This document shows positions 10,169-18,203 of a DNA stretch of 64,000 nucleotides, piece after piece. Made by a program: the position numbers and the translations under genes. The number at the start of each line of letters is the position of its first letter. Position 1 is the first letter of the stretch. The stretch is from NCBI RefSeq assembly GCF_007997385.1, contig NZ_VOSC01000030.1:290644-354643 (forward strand), written 5' to 3'. Below the pieces are notes generated by a model that was not told the origin of the DNA, ran no database searches, and was given only the letters and a program-made list of their open reading frames with translations. Origin of the DNA: Seonamhaeicola algicola (GTDB lineage: Bacteria > Bacteroidota > Bacteroidia > Flavobacteriales > Flavobacteriaceae).

Positions 10169-12130
10169 TTATTTTACAGCTTCTAATGTGTAGGTAATTT
10201 TATTCTCTTTAAATTCTACAAACATTGGGCTGGAGATTCCATTTCTATGTTCGAACTGCTCATTTGATAAAATCAAATTGATATTTTTGGAAAAATTAGT
10301 AGACCATTTCACACCTTTACCTTCTAAATATAATGATACCGAATTATCAGTTTGTTTTATTGCAGTTTTCTCTCTACCATCATTAATTAGCATGGGCCAA
10401 ACTAACCTTTTTATCCCTTCAAAACCTTTAAATTCATTAGTTATAGTAACATTTTTATCTGTAATAGATATTGTTTCAACAATCTGCTTTAAATTGTTGT
10501 TATCAACCTTTTCAAAATTATAAGAAACACTAAATGTGACTTCAGAATCACTTTCAGTTACTATCTTAATTTCTGGTTCTAAATCTTTAAACTTAGCTAA
10601 GTATATCCAGTTTCCTTCATCATCTTTCCATGAAGGCCCTAAAGCCATAACGTTTCCTTCTCCGCTATATAACTCTGCAATACCTTCAGATGGCCCTAAT
10701 TGCGGATGTCCATCTTGTAAATGAACACGTAAAATACCAGTTGGGTTGTATTTTTGATCACCACTTGTATCATACTCAACATAGTTTCCCTTTAAACTAG
10801 CAAATATTTTATGAAACGGTTTTACTGCAGTAACTACGGCGCCCCCTATATCTGCAGGGGCAGGATATTCTTCTATTGCACCATTTGAAAATTGCCACGC
10901 CTGCGCTAACATAGACATTGCTAGCATATTGTAGCATGTATGAACAGAGTATCTTTCATAGCCATGTTTTTTCTCAATAGGAAATCTGTTTTTAACAATA
11001 TACCCTGAACCATCTTCGCGAATCCAATTTTGAATAGAACTTAATGATAACATGGCGGCTCTTTTAAAAGCTCCTGCCTCTTTATTTAAGCCTGCTTTAG
11101 CGTAAGCTGATGCGTAGATTTCAAAAAGTACGCTTTGTTCTGCTTCATTCCATATATGATGACTACTTCTATACCCTGTTGGTAATTCTCCAAAGGGAGA
11201 TTGTACAAACAAAGAAGTCCAAGCTCCCTTCCATAAATTATGTTTAAGTATAGAGTAATGCTGTCCTTTATAATCTAATTGCAACATTCCTGCTAAATAA
11301 TGCCTAGCAAAAAGGTCATAGGCTAATGGATTACCCGGTTCATCATACATTCCTAAATCTGTGAAATTACTTAGTTGATACTTAATCATACGTTCAGCAT
11401 AATCTACAGTTGTAAACCCTTCTTTGGCTCTTAAATATTCGCCAGAAGCATGTACTAAGATCCAATTAAGATTTTTTTCTTGGTTATAAAATGCATATAG
11501 CTTCTCGATATTTATCGATTTCAATTTTTCATCCCAAGAATTAACTTGTTCCTTACTGGCATTAGTTTTAAACAATCTATAAGCCAGCATAACAGGCCAA
11601 GTATAAAAATCACCATGATTACCATTAACTGTAGCATTTACCATATCAGTTAATGAAGCATCTAACGCCTTCATACCACTTATAGCCAAAGGATTATCTT
11701 TCTCAATAGCACCAGAAGCCACTAATGCAGATACAGCATGTGCAAAACAAGGCGTACTATAATATTTTTCAGTTTTTTCAACAGGATCAATAAGGCGGCC
11801 TTCTTTATTTTGATACTTTAACATAGCTCTTACTTGAGCTTCAATTACTTTTAAATAATCATCCTTTTTAAGTCCTGTTGATATAAAACCGGTTGTATTT
11901 TCTTGTGATTGCAAAAACGCTTTGAGCTTACCTGAAAGCGGATGTAAACTATTATCTAAAGTAGTTTCAGAAAGTGCTTTTAATGGTATTAAAGTGGTAT
12001 CTTTAAATAATTTTGAATTATTCAAACTTGTTTTTGTTTCTTTATTTTTTTGGGAACTACATGAAGTTATACAAATTATAAATAAAAATATATTAATGAT
12101 TTTTATGTAACTGTTTTTTAATACCATCAA
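10169..12130 (-). CDS. Uncharacterised alpha/alpha-toroid plus beta-sandwich lipoprotein, probable carbohydrate-active enzyme
   Basis: A 653-residue lipoprotein (ITSC, Cys24). Residues about 80-420 are a series of helical repeats of the alpha/alpha-barrel type (YLKVIEAQVRAMLKYQNKEG, NLNWILVHASGEYLRAKEGF, YDLFARHYLAGML). Residues about 430-653 are predicted beta-strands (IAELYSGEGNVMALGPSW, VSYNFEKVDNN). This layout is shared by several polysaccharide lyase families and by some uronidases. I could not assign it to a CAZy family; a GH154-like or DUF2264-like relationship is possible but unchecked. It stands between kduI (29-base gap) and the Nramp-like gene (32-base gap). As the only unassigned enzyme-sized protein in the leftward operon, it is the best local candidate for a lyase or uronidase. 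That role is an inference. Confidence 0.6.
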   Translation of the reverse strand: MMVLKNSYIKIINIFLFIICITSCSSQKNKETKTSLNNSKLFKDTTLIPLKALSETTLDNSLHPLSGKLKAFLQSQENTTGFISTGLKKDDYLKVIEAQVRAMLKYQNKEGRLIDPVEKTEKYYSTPCFAHAVSALVASGAIEKDNPLAISGMKALDASLTDMVNATVNGNHGDFYTWPVMLAYRLFKTNASKEQVNSWDEKLKSINIEKLYAFYNQEKNLNWILVHASGEYLRAKEGFTTVDYAERMIKYQLSNFTDLGMYDEPGNPLAYDLFARHYLAGMLQLDYKGQHYSILKHNLWKGAWTSLFVQSPFGELPTGYRSSHHIWNEAEQSVLFEIYASAYAKAGLNKEAGAFKRAAMLSLSSIQNWIREDGSGYIVKNRFPIEKKHGYERYSVHTCYNMLAMSMLAQAWQFSNGAIEEYPAPADIGGAVVTAVKPFHKIFASLKGNYVEYDTSGDQKYNPTGILRVHLQDGHPQLGPSEGIAELYSGEGNVMALGPSWKDDEGNWIYLAKFKDLEPEIKIVTESDSEVTFSVSYNFEKVDNNNLKQIVETISITDKNVTITNEFKGFEGIKRLVWPMLINDGREKTAIKQTDNSVSLYLEGKGVKWSTNFSKNINLILSNEQFEHRNGISSPMFVEFKENKITYTLEAVK

Positions 12131-12159
12131 AAGTTTTTTTAGTTTAGTTTTTAAGTATA

Positions 12160-13005
12160 TTATCGTAATTCATTTTTTGGAATACCATCCATATCTGTAA
12201 AGTCTAAGTTTTCACCTGCCATCCCCCAAAGGAAACTATAATTTGAAGTTCCTGCACCTGAATGTATAGACCATGGTGGCGAGATAACAGCTTGATTGTT
12301 TGACATCCAGATATGGCGTGTTTCATGACCAGGCCCCATGAAATGGCAAACCGCTTGACCTTCTGCAACATCAGTATACATATACACTTCCATTCTTCTG
12401 TTGTGTGTATGTGCTGGCATAGTGTTCCAAACGCTTCCTGGTTTTAATTCAGTAATTCCCATTTGTAATTGACAGGTTTCAACAGTTGCAGAAACAATAT
12501 ATTGAAACAGCTCACGCTCATTAGCATCTTCTTTACTACCAAGTTGTAAAACATTAGCATCTTCTCTACCAATTTTTTTAGTAGGAAAACTATGGTGTGC
12601 AGGTGCTGAATTGATGTAGAATAAAGCTGGGTTAGATACATCTGAACTTTCAAAAGTTACAGTTATAGCACCCATTCCAATATAAATTGCTTCTTTTTTA
12701 TTTAAAACATAGGCTGTTCCATCAACTGTTACAGTTCCTTCTCCACCTATATTTATAACACCTACTTCTCTCCTGTTACAAAAGTGTTCCGCCTTTAACG
12801 GTTCTATAGCTTCTAAATTTAAAACTCCATTTACAGGAACTGCACCTCCTGCTACATACCTATCATAATGTGTGTAGGTTAATGTAATTTTATTTTCTAC
12901 AAACACTTTATCTATTAAAAAATGGTCTCTTAACTTTTGTGTTCCATATGTTTTTACATCTTCAGGATGTGCTTCGTAACGTTCGTCGTAAGTGATCTTA
13001 GTCAT
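12160..13005 (-). CDS. kduI: 5-dehydro-4-deoxy-D-glucuronate isomerase
   Basis: A cytoplasmic cupin enzyme of 281 residues, the normal KduI length. It converts 5-keto-4-deoxyuronate, formed spontaneously from unsaturated uronic acids, to 3-deoxy-D-glycero-2,5-hexodiulosonate. The zinc ligands of E. coli KduI (His196, His198, Glu203, His245) align with H199, H201, E206 (PAHTHNRRMEVYMY) and H248 (PPWSIHSGAG). Family signatures FCNRREVGVINIGG and YDRYVAGGAVP are present. It follows the GH105 gene with a 6-base gap, which fits, because GH105 releases its substrate precursor. The next pathway enzyme, KduD, is not in the window. Confidence 0.97.
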   Translation of the reverse strand: MTKITYDERYEAHPEDVKTYGTQKLRDHFLIDKVFVENKITLTYTHYDRYVAGGAVPVNGVLNLEAIEPLKAEHFCNRREVGVINIGGEGTVTVDGTAYVLNKKEAIYIGMGAITVTFESSDVSNPALFYINSAPAHHSFPTKKIGREDANVLQLGSKEDANERELFQYIVSATVETCQLQMGITELKPGSVWNTMPAHTHNRRMEVYMYTDVAEGQAVCHFMGPGHETRHIWMSNNQAVISPPWSIHSGAGTSNYSFLWGMAGENLDFTDMDGIPKNELR

Positions 13006-13011
13006 GTTTAA

Positions 13012-14115
13012 TTATTTGTTATTGTTTAGATTCATTTTGTACATTTCACTAGCAGCTAATAAAAAAGTTCCAGTTACGTACTCATGAGAATCATCTTTAG
13101 ATAAGTTTACAGGTTGGTCTCCTACTAACTGTCCCCACTGTACTTTTCCCTCTTTACTAACTTCATCTGTAACAGATTTCCAAGCCTTTTTAATTACTGG
13201 CAAGTACTCTTCTTTGTTAAGAATTCCGTTATTAATACCATAAGCAATACCATAAATAAAAAAGCTAGTTCCACTTGTTTCTTTAAAAGGTGCATGATCT
13301 GGATTTGCTAAGTTAGGATACCAAAACCCTTCTTGTGCCTGACACTCTTTTAAAGCTGCTGCCATATTTTTAAGAACTGACTCGTAACGTTTATAGTTAC
13401 CGTGTTCCATTGGCAAGTATTCTAAAATTCTTGCAATTCCTGCAATTGCCCAACCATTTCCTCTAGACCAAACTATGTTTTTACCATTTTGATTATGTGG
13501 GTAAAAACGTTTATCTCTATAAAATAAGTTGGTATCTGTATTGTATAATTTACCGTAAACATCCCAAAACATGGCGTCCATCCATTCAGCATACTTTCTA
13601 TCTCCTGTAACGTTGTATAACATTGCTAAAGTTGGTGGCCCTGTAAATAAAGCATCAACATATCTTGTTCCGTTTTCATAGTACCATTGGTGCGGATTAC
13701 CTTTTGGATTTCTTAGTTCAGCATCATCTAAATGATCTATTACTCCTCTTATTTTACTTTTTTCTGGTTTAGCCATATAAGACTCAATCATAGATTGACC
13801 TATGGTTAACAAATTAGCACCACTAGCTGGATGTACCGGTGGTAACGTTGGCACCTTCCAATTTAAAGACGTGCATAATGCATCGGTTTGTTGTAAAAAC
13901 TTCTCATCTCCTGTTGCTTTAAAACATGCCATTACGCCTGCATAATAAGTTCCACGAATCCAGTTATCATCATATGCTTTCCAAGGATTCTTAAGCTGAT
14001 ACTCATTAGTTTTATCCATTAGTTCTTTAATGGTGATTTTATCAAAAATTGATTGAGCAGTTACACTTACACATACGGTAAAAATTGTAAGTAATGATAA
14101 AATGTTTTTTTTCAT
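13012..14115 (-). CDS. Unsaturated glycuronyl hydrolase, family GH105
   Basis: A secreted or periplasmic alpha/alpha-barrel enzyme (367 residues from the ATG at 14115; the frame extends to 14157, but the signal peptide MKKNILSLLTIFTVCVSVTA starts at 14115). GH105 enzymes remove delta-4,5-unsaturated galacturonyl or glucuronyl residues from lyase products by hydrating the double bond. The conserved acid matches Asp154 in GTRYVDALFTGPPTLAML (Asp143 in Bacillus YteR), and WSRGNGWAIAGIARILEYLP is a family signature. It appears to be the first gene of the leftward operon. Its presence implies a polysaccharide lyase acting upstream, which is not recognised in this window. Confidence 0.93.
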   Translation of the reverse strand: MKKNILSLLTIFTVCVSVTAQSIFDKITIKELMDKTNEYQLKNPWKAYDDNWIRGTYYAGVMACFKATGDEKFLQQTDALCTSLNWKVPTLPPVHPASGANLLTIGQSMIESYMAKPEKSKIRGVIDHLDDAELRNPKGNPHQWYYENGTRYVDALFTGPPTLAMLYNVTGDRKYAEWMDAMFWDVYGKLYNTDTNLFYRDKRFYPHNQNGKNIVWSRGNGWAIAGIARILEYLPMEHGNYKRYESVLKNMAAALKECQAQEGFWYPNLANPDHAPFKETSGTSFFIYGIAYGINNGILNKEEYLPVIKKAWKSVTDEVSKEGKVQWGQLVGDQPVNLSKDDSHEYVTGTFLLAASEMYKMNLNNNK

Positions 14116-14496
14116 AATTAGTTTATATTTATTCTTTTTAGTTGATGAATATTTCAAAACAAACCATTAAAAGATTTAATTTTGAAATATCACATAAGTC
14201 TACTTTAATAGGGTTTTGTTATTATATAACAAGCATATGTTAAATGTTAAAATGAAAAATTTTAACAGCAGGCAAAAGTTAAACCTATAGCATTAAACGT
14301 TTAATTAGCATTATTATATACATTACAAACTTAATTCTAAATTCTTTCTTAAATACATTGATTTTTACAACTTTTGCATAAATATTACCACAATAACATT
14401 TTTAACACATAAAAAAAGACAATATACGTGCATTAAAAGTGTTATCACTTTTAGCTATAAGATGAAATTTCACCTCATTAAAAAAACAAGTGGTTT
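14116..14496. other. Intergenic region between araC-type gene and GH105 operon (381 bases, no gene)
   Basis: No coding frame is credible here. It holds a perfect 11-bp inverted repeat (14149-14159 with 14180-14190, 20-base loop) beginning 33 bases upstream of the GH105 start, one -7-like TAAGTTTG on the minus strand (14326-14333) without a clear -33 partner, and a small hairpin (14434-14453) behind the regulator gene. The leftward PUL promoter must lie here if the operon has its own start. Confidence 0.6.
14434..14453 (-). terminator. Possible terminator of the AraC-type regulator gene
   Basis: A perfect 8-bp stem (14434-14441 with 14446-14453) with a 4-base loop, 44 bases beyond the stop codon of the regulator. 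The stem is AT-rich and lacks a strong T run, so it may be weak. Confidence 0.35.
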
Positions 14497-15375
14497 TTAA
14501 TATTGCTGTTGGAAACTATTAGTTTTCCTGTATTTAACTGGCGACATACCTTTAATGCGCTTAAATATTTGAGAAAATGAAGATGGGTTGTTAAAGCCAG
14601 ATTCATAACATATTTGAGTCATTCCTAAATTATCATCTAAAAGTAATTTGCATGCATATTCTACACGCATTTCATAGAGAAATTCTAAATATGTTTTTTT
14701 TACTGTGTTTTTAAAATATCTACAAAAAGCACTTTTTGACAAATTAGCTACATTAGCTATTTCATCAAGTGAGATATTCTTCCTAAAGTTTAAAGAAGTA
14801 TGTTTAATAACTCTATTTATTCGATCTCTTTCTTTTGGGTTTGTAGATTTGTGTAAATCATAATTAGATAGCACATGTTTATCATTAGTAACAGACATTA
14901 AATACAGTACCTTAATAAGAGACAAAACTTGTTCTAGAGGTGATTGTGTAAGCATGCTTTTTAGAATACCTCCAATTTCTTTATTAGTTTGTCCTGTAAT
15001 TTTAAGTCCGCCAGAAGCCTCCTTAAGAGTTGCCAATACACCTTTAGCTTCTGGAAGTCTTAAAAAGTCTTTGCCTGCAAAATCTTGATAAAATTTTACA
15101 ACAATAGCTTGATTATAAAGGCCGTTATCTTCATAATAAATATCATCACTAACCCATACGTGGGTTAATTCTTCTCCTACTAAAACTAAATCGCCTTTTT
15201 TATAAGATTTTATACTACTACCTACATACCTAGTACCATGGCCTTCTAATATGTATGCCAACTCTAACTCTTTATGGTAATGTAAAGGATTAGGAAAGTA
15301 CTTCACATTTTGATGCATTATGGTAAGAGCCTTCCCTGGCTCATAACCCATAGATAAAAACTTAGCCTTACTCAT
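14497..15375 (-). CDS. AraC-family transcriptional regulator with cupin sensor domain
   Basis: A 292-residue DNA-binding protein. The N-terminal half (about 1-150) is cupin-like (YHKELELAYILEGHGTRYVG, then KKGDLVLVGEELTHVW) and probably binds a small sugar ligand. The C-terminal ~100 residues hold the two AraC helix-turn-helix motifs (ISLDEIANVANLSKSAFCRY and MTQICYESGFNNPSSFSQIF) and the closing GMSPVKYRK. It is divergent from the DUF4861/RraA genes and upstream of the GH105-to-SusD operon, so it most likely controls this PUL. The ligand is unknown; a uronate or keto-deoxy intermediate is plausible. Confidence 0.94.
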   Translation of the reverse strand: MSKAKFLSMGYEPGKALTIMHQNVKYFPNPLHYHKELELAYILEGHGTRYVGSSIKSYKKGDLVLVGEELTHVWVSDDIYYEDNGLYNQAIVVKFYQDFAGKDFLRLPEAKGVLATLKEASGGLKITGQTNKEIGGILKSMLTQSPLEQVLSLIKVLYLMSVTNDKHVLSNYDLHKSTNPKERDRINRVIKHTSLNFRKNISLDEIANVANLSKSAFCRYFKNTVKKTYLEFLYEMRVEYACKLLLDDNLGMTQICYESGFNNPSSFSQIFKRIKGMSPVKYRKTNSFQQQY

Positions 15376-15395
15376 TATTATTATACTAATTTAAC

Positions 15396-15432
15396 CAAAA
15401 ATAAACCACATAACTTAATATTTGCAAATATT
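15396..15432. promoter_or_regulatory. Divergent control region: candidate araC-type promoter and 16-bp palindrome
   Basis: On the minus strand a TATTTTTG -7 element (15396-15403) lies 21 bases from TTTG (15425-15428), close to the Bacteroidota promoter pattern. A perfect 16-bp palindrome (15417-15432, AATATTTG and its complement) covers that -33 element and lies centrally between the two divergent genes. It is a reasonable operator candidate, though AraC proteins usually bind direct repeats. Confidence 0.4.
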
Positions 15433-15503
15433 TAATTAAAATAAATCAATTTTACAATACTATCATTATTTCATAATCCTTTAATTTGATAAAATTTTTA
15501 GCA

Positions 15504-16718
15504 ATGAATATCAAACTAAACTTAGTTACTTTAGTAAGTTGTTTAATAAGTCTTGTATTAACCTCTTGTGAATCAAAAAATCTGAACAGTTATTCAATAA
15601 CCATAAAAAACAATTCTAATGTTTCTAGAGCTTTTGAAACTATAGAAATTTGGTTTGAAAAATTAGATTTAAAACTAGATAAAGGAGAAACATTTGAAGT
15701 TTATAATACCTCTGGTGAAATTATTCGTTCTCAAATGATTGATACAAACTTAGACACTGTTTATGATTACTTAGTTTTCCAAACTACTATAGAAGCAAAA
15801 TCTACACAAGTATACACATTACAGAAAGCAAAAAAACATAACCAACTAACAAACAGCATTTCAACCACATATTGTAAATTTGTACCTGAGAGAATGGATG
15901 ATTTTGCTTGGGAAAATGACATAGTAGCATTTCGTACCTATGGACCAGAGTGCCAGCGTCTTTATGAAAAAGGAGACCCAACAGGATTAATTTCAAGTGG
16001 TATAGATTGTTGGTTAAAAAGAGTTGATTACCCAATAATTAACAAATGGTATAATAACCATAAAAAAGGCATATCATACCATCAAGATCATGGAGAAGGA
16101 CTAGATAATTACCATGTGGGAACTACCAGAGGAACAGGAGGAACTGCACTAATTTGTGATAGTACCAATGTACTAAGTGAAAACTTTACTTCATGGAAAA
16201 TCATTACTAACGGACCAATTAGAACCATTTTTGAACTCAATTACAAGCCTGTTGATGTTTGTGGCACTAAAGCCTCTGAGAAAAAAACAATTTCAATTGA
16301 TTTAAAGTCTCACTTTTATAAATGCGAGGTATCTTACACTTCAAATAAACAGCTTGAAAAAGCATCTGCTGGTTTGGCACTTCATAAAGGAAAAGGTATT
16401 GTTAAAGAAAATAAAGAAGAGGGTTGGGTTTCTTACTGGGAACCTATAGACGATTCCTTTTTAGGAACTGCTGTAATAACCAAACCAAATAACATATTTA
16501 GTTTTGATTTAGACACTTCCATTGACGAAAACGAAAGCCTTAACAATGTATGCATACATAGTAAACTAAAAGATAACAGCTTTACTTATTGGGCTGGTTA
16601 TGGATGGAAGAAACAAGGTGAAATTAGTAGTGCAGATGATTGGTATGCACACCTTAAACAAACATCAATTAAAATAAACAATCCTTTAGAAATTACACTT
16701 AAAAGAAATAAAATATAA
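15504..16718 (+). CDS. DUF4861 family lipoprotein
   Basis: A 404-residue lipoprotein starting at the ATG at 15504; a TTG at 15486 in the same frame is a poorer start because it precedes the signal sequence (LVLTSC, Cys22). I recognise the DUF4861 pattern: DDFAWENDIVAFRTYGPECQ, SSGIDCWLKRVDYPIINKWY, YHQDHGEGLDNYHVG, then TTRGTGGTALI and a C-terminal beta-rich part with WVSYWEPIDDS. The conserved His, Asp and Trp residues look like a carbohydrate-binding or catalytic cleft, and members often occur in uronic-acid PULs, but no activity is known to me. It is followed after 5 bases by an RraA-family gene, so the two act together. It could be a new lyase or hydrolase, or a binding protein. Confidence 0.8.
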   Translation: MNIKLNLVTLVSCLISLVLTSCESKNLNSYSITIKNNSNVSRAFETIEIWFEKLDLKLDKGETFEVYNTSGEIIRSQMIDTNLDTVYDYLVFQTTIEAKSTQVYTLQKAKKHNQLTNSISTTYCKFVPERMDDFAWENDIVAFRTYGPECQRLYEKGDPTGLISSGIDCWLKRVDYPIINKWYNNHKKGISYHQDHGEGLDNYHVGTTRGTGGTALICDSTNVLSENFTSWKIITNGPIRTIFELNYKPVDVCGTKASEKKTISIDLKSHFYKCEVSYTSNKQLEKASAGLALHKGKGIVKENKEEGWVSYWEPIDDSFLGTAVITKPNNIFSFDLDTSIDENESLNNVCIHSKLKDNSFTYWAGYGWKKQGEISSADDWYAHLKQTSIKINNPLEITLKRNKI

Positions 16719-16723
16719 CAAAA

Positions 16724-17410
16724 ATGTGGAAATCAGATGATGAGTTATTTGAAATAGCTAGAAAAGAATTATTTACGGCACTTGTTGGTGATGTTTTGGA
16801 TCAAATGGGCTACGAACACCAATTTTTATCTCCAAATCTAAAACCTGTAGAAAAAACAATGGTGGTTATTGGTAGAGCTATGCCCGCTTTAGAAGCAGAT
16901 GTTTTTGCAGAATCTGTAAAAGGCTCTAAAAATCCCCTTATGGAAAAACCATTTGGCCTTATGTTTGAAGCTTTAGACAGTTTGAAAAAGAATGAAGTAT
17001 ACATCTGCACAGGGTCTTCTTTTAATTATGCTTTATGGGGCGGATTAATGAGTACACGCGCTATGAAATTAGAAGCTAATGGCGCTGTAGTAAACGGTTA
17101 CTCTAGAGATACTAATGAAATTGAAAAGTTAAAATTCCCTACAATTTCTGCTGGTACTTACGCACAAGACCAAGGCCCTAGAGGGAAAGTTATTGACTAC
17201 GGAGTACCTATTGAAATTAATAACATAAAAATAAACCCCGGAGACATTGTATTTGGTGATAGAGACGGTGTATTAATAATACCTCAAGAAGTAGAGAAAG
17301 AAGCTTTTGAAAGAGCAATAGGCAAAGCCAGAGGCGAGCAACTTGTTAAAAAAGCCTTAGAGGAAGGCATGAGCACTGTAGAGGCTTATAACAAGTTTGG
17401 AATCATGTAA
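16724..17410 (+). CDS. RraA/HMG aldolase family protein
   Basis: A 228-residue cytoplasmic protein of the RraA-like superfamily (often misnamed demethylmenaquinone methyltransferase). Members include RNase E inhibitors and class II pyruvate aldolases such as 4-hydroxy-4-methyl-2-oxoglutarate aldolase. Visible family features are TALVGDVLDQMGY, WGGLMSTRAMKLEANGAVVN, GYSRDTNEI and PGDIVFGDRDGVLIIP; Arg and Asp in GYSRD and FGDRDG resemble the aldolase substrate and metal residues. RNase E inhibition is unlikely here because the gene is in a PUL operon behind DUF4861. Cleavage of a keto-deoxy sugar acid is a sensible guess. It is an aldolase candidate, not a proven one. Confidence 0.82.
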   Translation: MWKSDDELFEIARKELFTALVGDVLDQMGYEHQFLSPNLKPVEKTMVVIGRAMPALEADVFAESVKGSKNPLMEKPFGLMFEALDSLKKNEVYICTGSSFNYALWGGLMSTRAMKLEANGAVVNGYSRDTNEIEKLKFPTISAGTYAQDQGPRGKVIDYGVPIEINNIKINPGDIVFGDRDGVLIIPQEVEKEAFERAIGKARGEQLVKKALEEGMSTVEAYNKFGIM

Positions 17411-17463
17411 GCACATACATAATTAAAACACTTTTAATATTTATTTTATAAATTAAAAAAAAT

Positions 17464-17516
17464 ATGCTAATATAAAATACTTATAACACTAAAATTATAG
17501 GTTTTTATATTAGCAT
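17464..17516. terminator. Long-loop inverted repeat between RraA gene and tRNA-Arg
   Basis: A perfect 14-bp inverted repeat (17464-17477 with 17503-17516) with a 25-base loop, in the gap where the rightward RraA transcript and the leftward tRNA-Arg transcript meet. It may act as a weak bidirectional terminator; the stem is AT-rich. Confidence 0.4.
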
Positions 17517-17525
17517 GTTTATTAG

Positions 17526-17599
17526 TGACCGCGAAGGGATTCGAACCCCCAACCCTCAGAGCCGAAATCTGATATTCTATCCAGTTGAACTACGCAGCC
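17526..17599 (-). tRNA. tRNA-Arg (anticodon TCG)
   Basis: A 74-nt cloverleaf on the minus strand. The acceptor arm GGCTGCG pairs with CGCGGTC (two G-T pairs) with discriminator A. The anticodon stem is TCAGA/TCTGA with loop TTTCGGC, giving TCG, which reads CGA. The T arm contains GGTTCGAATCC. No CCA is encoded. It begins 10 bases after the yqeY-like gene and is probably co-transcribed with it. Its 3' end points to the PUL. Confidence 0.95.
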
Positions 17600-17609
17600 T
17601 TTATATTGT

Positions 17610-18059
17610 TTAAGCTAATTTAGCTTTTACTATGTTTGATATAGTTTTCCCATCGGCTTGTCCTGCCAATTCTTTACTAACTACCCCCATAACTTTACCC
17701 ATATCTTTCATGCCTTCAGCACCAGTTTGTTCAATAACTGCTACAACTACTTTTTCAATTTCTTCATTAGTTAATGCTTCTGGTAAAAACTGACTAATAA
17801 CTTCAGCTTCAGCTAATTCAGGTGCTGCTAAATCTTCTCTACCTTGTTCTAAATAAACAGCTGCACTATCTTTACGTTGTTTAACTTGCTTTTGCAATAG
17901 TTTTAGCTCTTGCTCTTCAGTTAACTCATCGCCTGCACCGCTTTCAGTTTTAGCTAAAAGTATGGCCGATTTTACGGCTCTTAAAGCTGTTAAAGCTGTT
18001 TGGTCTTTGGCTTTCATTGCTTCTTTTAAAGCCGTCATTACGTCTTGCTGTAAACTCAT
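17610..18059 (-). CDS. GatB/YqeY domain protein
   Basis: A 149-residue cytoplasmic protein of the YqeY family, which shares the tRNA-binding tail domain of the amidotransferase subunit GatB. It starts MSLQQDVMTALKEAMKAKDQ and carries the usual TALRAVKSAILLAKTE, QRKDSAAVYLEQGREDLA and GMKDMGKVMGVVSKELAGQA segments, full length for the family. Its exact role is unknown. It lies between ftsZ (with its terminator) and tRNA-Arg. A TATCTTCG motif (18080-18087, minus strand), one base from the Bacteroidota -7 consensus, lies about 20 bases before the start and may be its promoter. Confidence 0.95.
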   Translation of the reverse strand: MSLQQDVMTALKEAMKAKDQTALTALRAVKSAILLAKTESGAGDELTEEQELKLLQKQVKQRKDSAAVYLEQGREDLAAPELAEAEVISQFLPEALTNEEIEKVVVAVIEQTGAEGMKDMGKVMGVVSKELAGQADGKTISNIVKAKLA

Positions 18060-18140
18060 TTCTTTATTTTTTTAGAGTGCGAAGATAATAAATTGCGCTA
18101 TTATTTGATAAGAAATACATCTTGTTTAAACCCTATATAA

Positions 18141-18179
18141 AAACTAAAACCCGAAAAGGTGAGAGTTGCTTTTCGGGTT
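18141..18179 (-). terminator. Intrinsic terminator after ftsZ
   Basis: A perfect 11-bp stem (18148-18158 with 18169-18179, arm AACCCGAAAAG) with a 10-base loop, followed on the minus strand by TTTAGTTTTT. It lies 25 bases beyond the ftsZ stop and closes the division/cell-wall cluster. Confidence 0.88.
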
Positions 18180-18203
18180 CATAACTATTTAAGTAGGAAA
18201 AAA

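Noticed and set aside
16724..17410. Demethylmenaquinone methyltransferase or RNase E inhibitor
   Set aside because: The first is an old database misnomer for RraA folds; the second does not fit a PUL operon.
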